Part shown: positions 34,183 to 43,433 of the stretch, piece by piece | Position numbering within the stretch: position 1 is the first letter of the stretch | How the letters are laid out: each line of letters begins with the position of its first letter | Assembly (NCBI GenBank): GCA_016931955.1 | Contig: JAFGDV010000002.1 | Location: 1-64,000 of the forward strand | DNA: 64,000 nt | Reading direction: 5' to 3' | Source of the DNA: Candidatus Altarchaeota archaeon | GTDB lineage: Archaea; Altiarchaeota; Altiarchaeia; IMC4; QMZM01 | Notes under the pieces: model-generated | Database searches by the model: none | The model's input: only the letters and a program-made list of their open reading frames with translations | Told to the model about the DNA's origin: nothing | Program-made: the position numbers and the translations under genes

Positions 34183-35524
34183 CCTCGTAATCATAGGCGG
34201 TGGTGGCGCAGGCATGACTGCAGCTTTGACCGCAAGGAAGATAAACCCCAGGGTTGATGTTACCATAATAACTAAAGAGTCTCTCTCTTATTCTTCCTGT
34301 GCGCTGCCTTTCGTGATAAGCGGCGAGATTCCTTCCATGGACGACATCACAAGCAGCATGGAGGCGATATGCCAGAAGAGCGGCATAAAACTAGTTCTGG
34401 ATTCTGCGACCTCCATTGACACAAAAAAGAAGGTCGTCTCCACAGAAAGGAGTGGGCTGATATCGTATGATTCCTTAATAATCGCGACCGGCGGGCGAAC
34501 TATGGTACCCCCCATCAAGGGCGCTGATTTAAGGAACATATTGACCCTTTACACGGTAGATGACGCAGAAAAGATCATGGCTCAAGCGAATAAGTCAAAA
34601 AAGGCGGTTGTCATCGGTGGGGGGGCTATTGGCATAGAAGCAGCAGCCGCCTTGGTCGGGTTGGGGCTTAAGGTCACCTTGGTGGAGGGCTTCCCCCACG
34701 TCCTTTTCAGGTTCTTCGATGACGAGTACCTTGCGATCATCGAAGATGAACTGAAGGCAAAGGGGATCGAAATCATCCTGAGCCACTTTGTCGAAGAGGT
34801 CATGGGAAAGGAAAAAGTCGACGCAGTAAAGGTTGCAGGTAAAGAGATACCCTCTGATCTTATTATCATGGCCACTGGCGTCAGACCGAACAGCGAAATA
34901 GCGGAGAAGGCTGGCATCAAGACCATGAAGTATGGTATATTGACTGACTGGCTGATGCAGACTAACATTAAAGATGTCTATGCTGCCGGAGACTGCGCCT
35001 ATTCCAGGTCTATGATCACTGGGGAACTGATGTTGAGTCAGCTTGGGACTACTGCGATAAGGCATGGGACCGTCGCCGGAATGAACGCCGTGGGTGAATC
35101 TGTCGCCTTCGAGGGCGCCCTGGGTTCGATGGCCCTCAAGATATTTGACCTGAAGGTTGGCAGGACAGGGCTTACCGAGAGGGAGGCGAAGGAGGCTGGA
35201 ATCGACGTCATTTCTGGAAGAGCTAAGGCGACGACTAAGGCGAAATACTACCCCGGCCATAAGGAAGTCGACGTCAAGCTGATCTTCGATGCTGCATCGA
35301 AGGAGTTGATCGGCGGACAGATCATTGGTGGGGGTGCGGTCGCCAAAAAAATCGACCTCATAGCGTTGGGGATAAGCAAGCATGCGACAGTAGAGGATCT
35401 GATTGGACTGGGTTACAGCTACACGCCTCCTCTGGCTCCAAGCCATAACGTCATCGTCCTCGCAGCCGAAAACGCCTACCGCAAGATGAAACGCGCTGAA
35501 GAAGCAAGGCGTAGACGATTCTGA
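34175..35524 (+). CDS. CoA-disulfide reductase / NAD(P)H oxidase-like flavoprotein
   Basis: A 449-residue member of the single-cysteine pyridine-nucleotide disulfide oxidoreductases. N-terminal FAD motif VIIGGGGAGMTAALTARK; redox Cys in SYSSCALPFVISG, matching SxxCxxPF; NAD(P)H motif AVVIGGGAIGIEAAAAL; second FAD motif DVYAAGDCAYS; and a C-terminal dimerisation domain with YSYTPPLAPSHN. Relatives reduce CoA disulfide, polysulfide or O2. It overlaps hdrB by 8 bp and is the last gene of the Hdr/Mvh operon, so it is probably made with that complex. Confidence 0.85.
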   Translation: MSDLVIIGGGGAGMTAALTARKINPRVDVTIITKESLSYSSCALPFVISGEIPSMDDITSSMEAICQKSGIKLVLDSATSIDTKKKVVSTERSGLISYDSLIIATGGRTMVPPIKGADLRNILTLYTVDDAEKIMAQANKSKKAVVIGGGAIGIEAAAALVGLGLKVTLVEGFPHVLFRFFDDEYLAIIEDELKAKGIEIILSHFVEEVMGKEKVDAVKVAGKEIPSDLIIMATGVRPNSEIAEKAGIKTMKYGILTDWLMQTNIKDVYAAGDCAYSRSMITGELMLSQLGTTAIRHGTVAGMNAVGESVAFEGALGSMALKIFDLKVGRTGLTEREAKEAGIDVISGRAKATTKAKYYPGHKEVDVKLIFDAASKELIGGQIIGGGAVAKKIDLIALGISKHATVEDLIGLGYSYTPPLAPSHNVIVLAAENAYRKMKRAEEARRRRF

Positions 35525-35648
35525 CCTGTAGTGCCTAACTTTTTTCTTTGTCCTTTCTACCTCGACATACTCAGATGTTGTTATATCAAGATGTTAAGAT
35601 GGTTGGATGTTGACACATAGGCCTTAAGGGTTGATGTTCTTGTATTTT

Positions 35649-36028
35649 ATGATGGAACAGATAGAAGACCATACAGTTGAAGGCTTGTTTCGAAACAGGC
35701 CGCAGGCATACGAACTGTTTTGGCCGTGCGAACTTATATTGAGTCCCTTGGGTCGGTAGAGATAGAGGCTGCGAAGACTCAAGTGTCATTCAAAAGAAAA
35801 AATAGATTTGCATGGGTGTGGCTGCCGCAGACATGGACTAAAAAAAGACCCCCGGAAAGCGTGACACTAACCTTCAGCCTCCCCAGGCAGATCAAAGATG
35901 AACGGATCGCGGAAGCCGTCGAGCCGCGACCAAGACGCTGGACCCACCAAATCGTCTTAGAGAAAAAATCCGACTTAGACGAAAAAGTGAAAAGTTGGCT
36001 GCAGGAAGCATACGAACAAGAAAGGTAG
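35649..36028 (+). pseudogene. DUF5655-like gene interrupted by a single-base frameshift
   Basis: An upstream frame from ATG 35649 (second Met 35652) encodes EDHTVEGLFRNRPQAYELF and then runs out of register to a TAG at 35757-35759. The frame one base away, from about 35720, continues as VRTYIESLGSVEIEAAKTQ and ends RTHQIV ... LQEAYEQER-like (TAG at 36028). Adding one T to the TTTT run at 35717-35720 joins the two into a single protein of about 125 residues with the DUF5655 layout. It is either a true frameshift or an assembly or read error at the homopolymer. Without the repair, the downstream part could start only at a poor TTG. The stop abuts the larA stop. Confidence 0.7.
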
Positions 36029-37312
36029 CTACTTCTCTTTGACCCCCGTCAGGGTCGTGCTGCCCTCCGGGATCACGAGGACTTTGGCGTCTTTTCCAAT
36101 CAGGTTGATGGCTTTCTCCAACGCCTCTTGAGGTGTCTCAGCGTATTTGAACAAGAAGACGCCCTCAACTTCTGCCTTGGGCATCTCCGACACCAGGAAG
36201 AGGGTGGCTTTCTCTCTTGCAAGATGATTATAGTATGCTTTGTGTCCGCCGATGTTGAATTCCTTTTCCAGTTCCGTCTTCATCTCATCCCCGCTCCCGT
36301 ATTTGCGCATCCACGCAGCATAGTTCCGATGACCTACGCCGTTGCCTGCGCCCTCAGGGCATTCCGCGACCAGTATCACGACGCCCTTATCCCTGACGAC
36401 GCCGAGAGAGAGATGCAAAGCCTTGTATGCCTGATATAGGTCTATGTCATGTGGTGCGCCGTTTGCTGCGGTAACGACGATATCTGCTTTTTTGGGAGTT
36501 TCTGCCTTATAGATTTTCTCCACCAATGCAGCGCCTCTTCTGAGGACTGAATCGAAGTCTCCTGCAAATGCGCCGACTATGCCTTTTTCGTCTTGGACCA
36601 CGTTTATGGTGAAATCAATGCCTGCAAGCCTTGCGGCTTCAGTCATGTTCTCATACATGGGGTTTCCATCGAGTCTCCCTGGTCTCGAATTGTGGTGGAA
36701 GAAATTCCGTTTATAGTTGTCTTGGATGGTTGAGTAGCTGCTTATACCGGGTAGGATGCTCTTCCTCCCGCCGCCGTAGCCCGCGAAGTAATGTATTTCG
36801 ACGTCCCCTGTGAGGATTCTGACATCTGCTTCAAGGAATGGCTTCTTCACCTCCACCCTCGTGCCTCTGGAGGTAGTACCAACGTAGACGAAATCCGACC
36901 CATTACAGTCGTTGCTGATGTACTCTATCCTTGAAGCGATTCCTTTTCCTAACAGGATTTCCGCCTCCTCTTTCTTTGTTGTTCTGTGTGAACCAGTAGC
37001 AAATATTATCAATATGTTGTCGTCCCCTATGCCCAAGTCGTAGAGTTCGTCAAGGAGTGGTGGGAGCATTTCTGCCGTGGGACACGGACGAGTGTGGTCG
37101 TCTACGACGATAGCCACCTTGTGTTTTTTTTCTTTTTTCGCGATTATTTCTGCAAGTTTTTCTGTGCCCACAGGGTTATCCAACGCATCCTCTATGATCT
37201 TCCGCGGAGACTTATCCACTCTGACGCCTTTCGGCTTCAATACACCCAAGAGATTCTCGTCTGGAACATCCAGAGGGAGCTTTTTACCCCCATAAGGCAG
37301 CTTTATCCTCAT
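36029..37312 (-). CDS. larA: Nickel-dependent lactate racemase family (LarA)
   Basis: A 427-residue protein of the LarA/DUF2088 family. These enzymes use a nickel-pincer nucleotide to racemise lactate or other 2-hydroxy acids by hydride transfer. Conserved motifs: VDDHTRPCP, ATGSHRTTKKEE, DVEIHYFAGYGGGRKSILPG with the catalytic His, and SRPGRLDGNP. The real substrate is uncertain. The start at 37312 is fixed by the MRIKLPYG N-terminus. The larB/C/E cofactor genes are not in the window. Confidence 0.87.
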   Translation of the reverse strand: MRIKLPYGGKKLPLDVPDENLLGVLKPKGVRVDKSPRKIIEDALDNPVGTEKLAEIIAKKEKKHKVAIVVDDHTRPCPTAEMLPPLLDELYDLGIGDDNILIIFATGSHRTTKKEEAEILLGKGIASRIEYISNDCNGSDFVYVGTTSRGTRVEVKKPFLEADVRILTGDVEIHYFAGYGGGRKSILPGISSYSTIQDNYKRNFFHHNSRPGRLDGNPMYENMTEAARLAGIDFTINVVQDEKGIVGAFAGDFDSVLRRGAALVEKIYKAETPKKADIVVTAANGAPHDIDLYQAYKALHLSLGVVRDKGVVILVAECPEGAGNGVGHRNYAAWMRKYGSGDEMKTELEKEFNIGGHKAYYNHLAREKATLFLVSEMPKAEVEGVFLFKYAETPQEALEKAINLIGKDAKVLVIPEGSTTLTGVKEK

Positions 37313-37376
37313 CCTCGACCCTCGACTTTTATGTTTGTCTACGGATATATAGTTACTTTGAATTAGATAGATTAAA

Positions 37377-38585
37377 ATGGACATCATCGAAGAAATCGAA
37401 TTAAAGGGGCATATCATAGATTCACTAATACTGCCCAGGGTATTGGACACGATAATGGACTTGAAGGGGGAATTCGAAATACTCCAGTTGGACGTGGGTA
37501 AGACCAAGGTAGATGAAAGCTACTGCAAGATACGAGTCACGGGTTCGCCTGAACTCTTTGATGAACTGGAGAGATTGGGGGCAATGCTACCGAAGAAGGA
37601 AGTAAAAACTGCCGCTGCTCCGAAAGACAAGGTTCTCCCGGACAATTTCTATGGAACCACACATCATCCAACCCACGTTTTCTTGGATGGTGGGTGGAGG
37701 CCCGTCAGAGAACTTGAGATGGACTGCGTCATAGTTATTGAGGGGGACAAGGCCGTTTGCAAACGCCAGGGTCTTGTGAAGAAGGGCGACCTCGTTGTTG
37801 TGGGCTTGGACGGCATAAAGGTTGAAGCCCCTCAGAGATCTAGAGCGCCGCAAGACATCTTCGGCTTCATGTCCAGCGAGGTTTCTCCAGAAAAGCCCAT
37901 CATATCATACATCAAAGGCCTTGCAAGGGAGATGAAGGCCATAAGGGATAACGGGGGTTTCATCATCTTCGTAGTTGGAACGGCTATGGCGCATACGGGT
38001 GCAGACGAAGCCCTCGCTGAACTTATAAGGATGGGTTACATCCAGGCCGTGTTTACCGGGAACGGCTTCGCTGTCATGGACATAGAAAAACGGCTTTACG
38101 GGACGACCCTTGGGATGGACAAGGACACGGGAAAGGTCCTCAAAAGAGGATACAAGAGCCATCTTGCAGCCATAAACGAGGTCTGGAAGGCTGGTAACAT
38201 AAGAAAAATGGTTGAGAAGGGCGTCATAAAGGGTGGTGTCTTATACGAGTGCGTCAGAAACAATACACCCTATGTGATCGGCGGCTCTCTCCGGGACGAC
38301 GGCCCACTGCCAGATACGATAACAGACGTAATGGAAGCTCAGGATGAGATGAGGAGATACGTCCAAAAAGCGGATCTCTGTGTAATCTGTGCATCAATGC
38401 TCCATGGAATCGCAACCGGAAACATGCTCCCCTCAAAGGTCAAAACGGTCGCGATTGACATAAACCCTTATGTGGTAACCCGACTCCAGGACAGGGGGAC
38501 AACCCATGCCTTGGGCATGGTAACGGATCCCGCAGTCCTATTACCTCAGCTGTTAACTGAACTGAAGAGGCTAAGAAAGGCTTAA
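37377..38585 (+). CDS. TIGR00300 family protein, archaeal ornithine-cyclodeaminase / LOR-SDH-like
   Basis: A 402-residue protein: an N-terminal substrate-type domain (GHIIDSLILPRVLDTIMD, FYGTTHHPTHVFLDGGW) and a C-terminal nucleotide-binding part (FIIFVVGTAMAHTGADEAL, FTGNGFAVMDIEKRLYGT, LSSKVK-like end with VAIDINPYVVTRLQDRG). The family was first noted by similarity to the LOR/SDH linker region; an archaeal member is reported to be an NAD-dependent ornithine cyclodeaminase making proline. That activity is likely but not provable here. Confidence 0.82.
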   Translation: MDIIEEIELKGHIIDSLILPRVLDTIMDLKGEFEILQLDVGKTKVDESYCKIRVTGSPELFDELERLGAMLPKKEVKTAAAPKDKVLPDNFYGTTHHPTHVFLDGGWRPVRELEMDCVIVIEGDKAVCKRQGLVKKGDLVVVGLDGIKVEAPQRSRAPQDIFGFMSSEVSPEKPIISYIKGLAREMKAIRDNGGFIIFVVGTAMAHTGADEALAELIRMGYIQAVFTGNGFAVMDIEKRLYGTTLGMDKDTGKVLKRGYKSHLAAINEVWKAGNIRKMVEKGVIKGGVLYECVRNNTPYVIGGSLRDDGPLPDTITDVMEAQDEMRRYVQKADLCVICASMLHGIATGNMLPSKVKTVAIDINPYVVTRLQDRGTTHALGMVTDPAVLLPQLLTELKRLRKA

Positions 38586-38586
38586 G

Positions 38587-40161
38587 ATGGACTGGAGATA
38601 CATTCAAGTGGGTTTTTTCCTTCTCTTATTGCTCTCAGGCCACGCTACTGCCGCAGATTATGGGGATATTGACATCAGTTTGACAACAATAGACTACGCA
38701 TACCCGAGCGGCTTCATCACATTCAATGTAAACTTGACCAACGTAGGCGACAGAGGGGTCTGCATAGATCAGGTATTCATCAGAGGCTCAACAAGATCCA
38801 ACAGGGGATGGAATCCAGGGCCATTCTGCGTTGACGTTAATGAATCAGGGACACTGCAAACCTGGACTACGGTATCGGGCAGAGAGTATACCGCAGAGGT
38901 CGTCTACCAACTGTCTTCCTGCGAGGGTGTGGAATGCTTGCCTGACAACAGGAATCGAGTTGCATACTCCAACACCCTCACGCTAGACTTCATAGAAAAC
39001 CCTCGTTCTAAGACGTATTATTTCTTTGTCGCATATGGCTACATCCTGCTGTTTTTGTTTATAGTCTACCTGCTTACTCAGCCGCGTGAGAAATATATCG
39101 TCAAATCTTTCCTTCTGTTGTTAGCAGTGGTTAATCTATCAACGGCGCTTCTTGACTTCATGTTTGACCTCCACGAGCGGTCTTTCTTTTTCTTCGTCTT
39201 GTTCAGTTTCTTTGTGATCGCTGTTTCAATATGGGTTGAGAAGATCCCTGGAAGGGAAATAAGGGAGTTATCTAAAGAGGAGGGGAAAAAGCACATAAAC
39301 CAAATAAAGAGGGATTATCTTGTCTGGAGCGGTCTATGGTTTGCGTTCGTCTCCCTTGAGTTGTTCGTACCGATCTTCTGGGGTTTGATCAAGCCATCCA
39401 TTGCAGCCTTTTATGCAACAACCATATTGGTTTTCTTCGTGTTCATACTCTTCAAGAGGGGCATAGTGGATGATAGGTTCTTCACCATAGTGACGTCCTT
39501 CGTTTTCGCGTTTTTCATTATAAACCAGGTAACTTCTCCCATATTTGAGCCCAGGGTGAACGTTATTGGGATAGAACCCATGTACGTCATTCAAAGCAGT
39601 TCAAGCAATATCAAAGGCGCTTCATACCATAGAGTGGACAGGATAGACCTGCAGGTTGAGCCTGCCTTCCTCGGCTTCCTGCCCTCCTTTGGCGAGAGGA
39701 GGGTATTCAACGAGGTCCTGCTTTCCTTACCCGACAGCTATATGATACGAGACCTTGCAGTAGAATACCCTTGCGGTATCAGGTTGAAAGAACAGAACAC
39801 TTATGGAGTGGTATTCGAGGTGGACTCATATTCGGCAAACAACAGATTCTGCCTCTGTCAACTGGGGTGTGAGAGATTGATTGACTTATCGGCTTTAGAT
39901 CTGGATTTGGAGAGAAATACGCCGTACCTCATAGACGAGGAGAATAGAACATGGGACTGCAGTAACGTGACCATTTCAAACAAGGGTATCTTAGACATCA
40001 GGGGATACAGACACTTTCTACCTCATATGAACGGAACCTTGACCTGTTTCGTCGACAACAAAGCGTCGGAATGCAGATACGATCCCTTAGCAGGGGGATA
40101 CTACATCTCAGCAGACATTGAAAGCGGTGAGGAAGTAACACTTGCCATCTGCGTTAGATGA
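38587..40161 (+). CDS. Hypothetical multi-pass membrane protein with two exposed domains
   Basis: A 524-residue protein. Signal-like N-terminus ending near ATAADYG; an extracytoplasmic beta-rich domain of about 120 residues with Cys pairs (CIDQ, CVDV, SSCEGVECLP); six membrane helices between about 140 and 320; then a C-terminal exposed domain of about 200 residues with Cys-rich FCLCQLGC. It begins one base after the preceding gene, so it is probably co-transcribed. No known family recognised. Confidence 0.65.
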   Translation: MDWRYIQVGFFLLLLLSGHATAADYGDIDISLTTIDYAYPSGFITFNVNLTNVGDRGVCIDQVFIRGSTRSNRGWNPGPFCVDVNESGTLQTWTTVSGREYTAEVVYQLSSCEGVECLPDNRNRVAYSNTLTLDFIENPRSKTYYFFVAYGYILLFLFIVYLLTQPREKYIVKSFLLLLAVVNLSTALLDFMFDLHERSFFFFVLFSFFVIAVSIWVEKIPGREIRELSKEEGKKHINQIKRDYLVWSGLWFAFVSLELFVPIFWGLIKPSIAAFYATTILVFFVFILFKRGIVDDRFFTIVTSFVFAFFIINQVTSPIFEPRVNVIGIEPMYVIQSSSSNIKGASYHRVDRIDLQVEPAFLGFLPSFGERRVFNEVLLSLPDSYMIRDLAVEYPCGIRLKEQNTYGVVFEVDSYSANNRFCLCQLGCERLIDLSALDLDLERNTPYLIDEENRTWDCSNVTISNKGILDIRGYRHFLPHMNGTLTCFVDNKASECRYDPLAGGYYISADIESGEEVTLAICVR

Positions 40162-40216
40162 CTATAGACACAACGTATATATACCTCGTTCTCTATAAAT
40201 ACTTACTGAGGGTAAA

Positions 40217-40432
40217 GTGACCATCAAGGCTTGTATGAAGTGTTTCGGTAAGAGGATTAGGCGGCATTTCCACAGTAAGAATGTTGATATTGGATACTTC
40301 CCATTAGTCATGGACTGGGTATGCGAAGACTGCGGCTATAAGGGAATCCCTATAGTGTTCTGTAATGAAGAGGACTACGTGAACTTCATCACAATACATG
40401 AAAGCCACGATGATAGAGATAAGAAGGTTTGA
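40217..40432 (+). CDS. Small zinc-ribbon-like protein
   Basis: A 71-residue protein with CMKC near the N-terminus and CEDC 30 residues later, the pattern of a zinc ribbon. GTG start with GAGGG upstream and TATA-like elements at 40174-40183 and 40192-40200. Function unknown. It overlaps the DUF1805 gene by 23 bp, suggesting coupling. Confidence 0.65.
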   Translation: MTIKACMKCFGKRIRRHFHSKNVDIGYFPLVMDWVCEDCGYKGIPIVFCNEEDYVNFITIHESHDDRDKKV

Positions 40433-40691
40433 TTCAGCCCTCGGCATTAGGATAGAACTGCAGAACGCCAACCTGCTGCTCATTACTGCGGAGAGGGGCT
40501 ATGTCATGTGCGGCTACTTGGACATAAAAGCTGCTGAAAAACTGGGCGACTCCGCCTGCATTGTAACAGGGGTGAAAACATTCGACGACGTTCTTGAATC
40601 ACGGATAGTGGGAGTCAGCTCAAAGGCCAGGGAACTGGGGATAAGGGAGGGGATGAGTGGTAGAGAAGCCCTGTCTCTCTTATCTACTTGA
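40410..40691 (+). CDS. DUF1805 (YunC-like) protein
   Basis: A 93-residue protein matching DUF1805: IELQNANLLLITAERGYVMCGYLDI and CIVTGVKTFDDVLESRIVGVS in two conserved blocks. Function not established. ATG 40398 is an alternative start with more overlap into the preceding gene. It overlaps the convergent nitrilase by 8 bp. Confidence 0.8.
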   Translation: MIEIRRFDSALGIRIELQNANLLLITAERGYVMCGYLDIKAAEKLGDSACIVTGVKTFDDVLESRIVGVSSKARELGIREGMSGREALSLLST

Positions 40692-41427
40692 TCTTTATAT
40701 CTTCTAAGACTGGAAACTGGTTTCTGGTCTCCTTGACCCTCCGCCGATCCACCATGCACTTAAGCACCTCTTCTCTGTCGTCTCCAACAGCGAGAAGGTC
40801 GCCCCCAGGGTCAACTGCCATCGATCTGCCATTATATTTGTTAAGCAGATCCTTGCCAACGCGATTACAGGCTAGGACATAGAACTGGTTCTCTATCGCC
40901 CTCGCCTTAACCAGAACATCCCAGTGTTTCTCTCTGGTCTTCGGGAAGTTCGCACAGACTAATACGAAATCGGCTTCGTTTTCCATGAATCCCCTGAATA
41001 ACTCGGGGAACCGTATATCGTAGCACGTTGCCAATGCAATATTCCCGAATCTTGTTTGCGTTATCGACGGCTCACCGCCGGCTGAGAAGAAGTTTTTCTC
41101 TTTGTTGAAGAGGTGGATCTTCCGGTATTTACCTATGACGCCTGTTTCGTCCACGAGGATGAAGGTGTTGTATATCCATTTATCGTCAACTTCTATGAGG
41201 GATCCTGCGACCATCTTATTGCCGCAGGCGTCGGTTATTTCTTTCATGGTCTTCCCATCAAGGGGCTCTGCCAACTGCACAATGCGGTTGAAGTCGAAGC
41301 CCGTTGTGAACAATTCGGGGAATAAGATGAGGTCCGCCTTTGAGCCCCTGATTATCTTCAATGCCTTGTCAAGATTCACCTCCTTCTCCCCTAACTCGAT
41401 ATCCATTTGTGCGATTTCCACGTGCAT
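40684..41427 (-). CDS. Carbon-nitrogen hydrolase (nitrilase superfamily)
   Basis: A 247-residue enzyme with the Glu-Lys-Cys triad of the superfamily: LILFPELFTTGF, GKYRKIHLF and ALATCYDIRFPELFR. It should hydrolyse an omega-amide, carbamoyl or nitrile-type substrate; members of this size are often omega-amidases. ATG 41427 follows the thrC stop by one base, so the two are co-transcribed. Confidence 0.88.
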   Translation of the reverse strand: MHVEIAQMDIELGEKEVNLDKALKIIRGSKADLILFPELFTTGFDFNRIVQLAEPLDGKTMKEITDACGNKMVAGSLIEVDDKWIYNTFILVDETGVIGKYRKIHLFNKEKNFFSAGGEPSITQTRFGNIALATCYDIRFPELFRGFMENEADFVLVCANFPKTREKHWDVLVKARAIENQFYVLACNRVGKDLLNKYNGRSMAVDPGGDLLAVGDDREEVLKCMVDRRRVKETRNQFPVLEDIKIK

Positions 41428-41428
41428 T

Positions 41429-42703
41429 CTAGCCCACCTCCCTTTTAACCGCCTCAAGCGTCGGCTTAATAACAGTCGGCTTGTTCGCGAATCTGGAGAA
41501 GATCCCATCTAGTCTAGATAGGTGGTAGTTGATTGTTGCGTCAGGGTCCTTCAGTATGTTGCCCGTTATCACACAAGCAACCCTTTCTTTGGGATCTATT
41601 ACACCCGCCTCCATGAGTTTCTTTGCGCCTGCGACTGATGCTGCGGACGCTGGTTCGCAGCCTATACCCGATGCATCGACGATTGCTTTGGCATCCATGA
41701 TCTCCTGGTCGGTGACCTGCTCCACAACCCCGCAGGTCAGCTTTATCGCCCTCAATGCCTTCTTCCAGCTCACGGGGTTGCCTATCTTTATAGCCGTCGC
41801 TATGGTCTCTGGGTTCTCCACAGCCTCCAACTCCTTCAGATTGTTCTTCCACAGGCCATAGAATGGATTGGCTCCAGAAGCCTGTATTGAAGCGATCCTT
41901 GGTATTGAATCTATCAGCTCAAGCTCTACAAGCTCGTAAAATGCCTTCCCGAAGGCTGCTGTATTCCCCAGGTTACCGGCTGGGACTATGATCCAATCGG
42001 GTGGCTCCCATTTGAATTGCTGGACTAGTTCAAATATTATGGTCTTCTGGCCTTCAATCCTCCAGGGGTTTATCGAGTTCAGTAGATACATTCCCAACTC
42101 CTCTGCGGACTCCTGTACCAGGGACATAGCGTCGTCGAAGTTGCCGTTGACCTGGAGAACCTTGGCGCCATAAGCGAGCGCCTGAGACAGTTTTCCGAAC
42201 GCTATCATGCCTTCTGGGATGAAGACGATAGACCTCAGACCTGCAAGGGAGGCGTATGCTGCCATGGAAGCTGACGTGTTCCCTGTGGATGCACATGCTA
42301 CCGCATTCATACCCAAGCGTTTCGCCTCAGAGATTCCAGAGGTCATACCGCGGTCCTTGAACGAACCTGTAGGATTTTCGCCCTCATGCTTCAGCACTAT
42401 GTTACTTATCCCAGTATATTCCCGAACTCTCTGATGCGAGTAGAGGAAGGTATTACCTTCAGACTTTGAGACGATGTCTTTATCCAATACGATCGGGTTA
42501 ACGAGCTCACGAAATCGCCAGACTCCGCTGGTGTAAGGGAACTCCCTTGAACCTATCCTCTTGTCGAATAGCTCTTTTGATACAACCCCCCTCAGGGATT
42601 CCAGGTCAGGTACTGCATCCAGCAGGCCGCCGCAGACACACCTATTTATCGCGCCCCCGTCAAACGATTTATCGCATTCTATGCACTTGAGTTTTACGTC
42701 CAT
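41429..42703 (-). CDS. thrC: Threonine synthase
   Basis: A 424-residue PLP enzyme converting O-phosphohomoserine to threonine. N-terminal zinc-ribbon (CIEC ... CVCGG), the PLP Lys in NPTGSFKDRGM, CASTGNTSASMAAYAS for phosphate binding, and GCEPASAASVAG. Normal length for the archaeal class. Confidence 0.93.
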   Translation of the reverse strand: MDVKLKCIECDKSFDGGAINRCVCGGLLDAVPDLESLRGVVSKELFDKRIGSREFPYTSGVWRFRELVNPIVLDKDIVSKSEGNTFLYSHQRVREYTGISNIVLKHEGENPTGSFKDRGMTSGISEAKRLGMNAVACASTGNTSASMAAYASLAGLRSIVFIPEGMIAFGKLSQALAYGAKVLQVNGNFDDAMSLVQESAEELGMYLLNSINPWRIEGQKTIIFELVQQFKWEPPDWIIVPAGNLGNTAAFGKAFYELVELELIDSIPRIASIQASGANPFYGLWKNNLKELEAVENPETIATAIKIGNPVSWKKALRAIKLTCGVVEQVTDQEIMDAKAIVDASGIGCEPASAASVAGAKKLMEAGVIDPKERVACVITGNILKDPDATINYHLSRLDGIFSRFANKPTVIKPTLEAVKREVG

Positions 42704-42743
42704 CCTCTGTTATTATAGATTCTCATCAAAATAATATAACGTC

Positions 42744-43433
42744 ATGGAAGATAAAATCAAGGTGGTGTTCTTTGACATAGACGACACCCTCTATGATAGT
42801 AGCATGCAGACCGAACGGGCAAGGAAGAACGCCATTAAGGCGATGATAGAGGCCGGTCTGGATGTGGATGAGGATAAAGCGCTTGAAGTCCTCCATGGGA
42901 TGATCAAGAAATTCGGGTCCAATTACCAGTACCAGTTCGATGAACTGCTGAAGGAATTCGATTACGATCCCAATCCAAGGATAATAGCCGCTGGGGTTGT
43001 CGCATATCATACGACAAAGGTTGCCTATCTTGTCCCCTTTCCAGACACGGTGCCGATGCTTCTGAGGTTGAGGGATCTGAACTACAAGCTGGGCGTTATA
43101 ACGGATGGTATCGCAGTGAAGCAGTGGGAGAAATTGATACGCCTAGGAGTCCAACACTTTTTCCATTTTGTCACGATATCAGGTGACACTGGAAGTGAAA
43201 AACCCGACCCGGAGCTTTTTAGGAGAGCGATCGATAAGTCGGGTTGCGCCCCGGGCGAGACCATGATGGTTGGGGATAGATTAGACAAAGACGTCAAGGG
43301 GGCGAATGAGGCTGGCATGGTCACTGTCCAGGTTATGAGAGGAAAGTACCGTGAGGTTAAACCGAGGGAAGAAATCGAAAGACCTGATTATGTGGTATCC
43401 AAGCTGTCGGATATCCTGAGAATATTAGGTTAG
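42744..43433 (+). CDS. HAD-superfamily IA hydrolase (TIGR02253-like)
   Basis: A 229-residue phosphatase-like protein: motif I FFDIDDTLYDS with the nucleophilic Asp, motif II GVITDG, the Lys in SEKPDPELF, and motif III MVGDRLDKDVKGANEAGM. It matches the archaeal TIGR02253 subgroup in layout. The substrate is unknown. It overlaps the convergent small gene by 9 bp. Confidence 0.88.
   Translation: MEDKIKVVFFDIDDTLYDSSMQTERARKNAIKAMIEAGLDVDEDKALEVLHGMIKKFGSNYQYQFDELLKEFDYDPNPRIIAAGVVAYHTTKVAYLVPFPDTVPMLLRLRDLNYKLGVITDGIAVKQWEKLIRLGVQHFFHFVTISGDTGSEKPDPELFRRAIDKSGCAPGETMMVGDRLDKDVKGANEAGMVTVQVMRGKYREVKPREEIERPDYVVSKLSDILRILG

Noticed and set aside
35573-35637. Repeated GATGTT hexamers as a possible CRISPR-like or regulator array
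   Set aside because: Spacing is irregular, the units are too short, and no repeat longer than about 8 bp exists.
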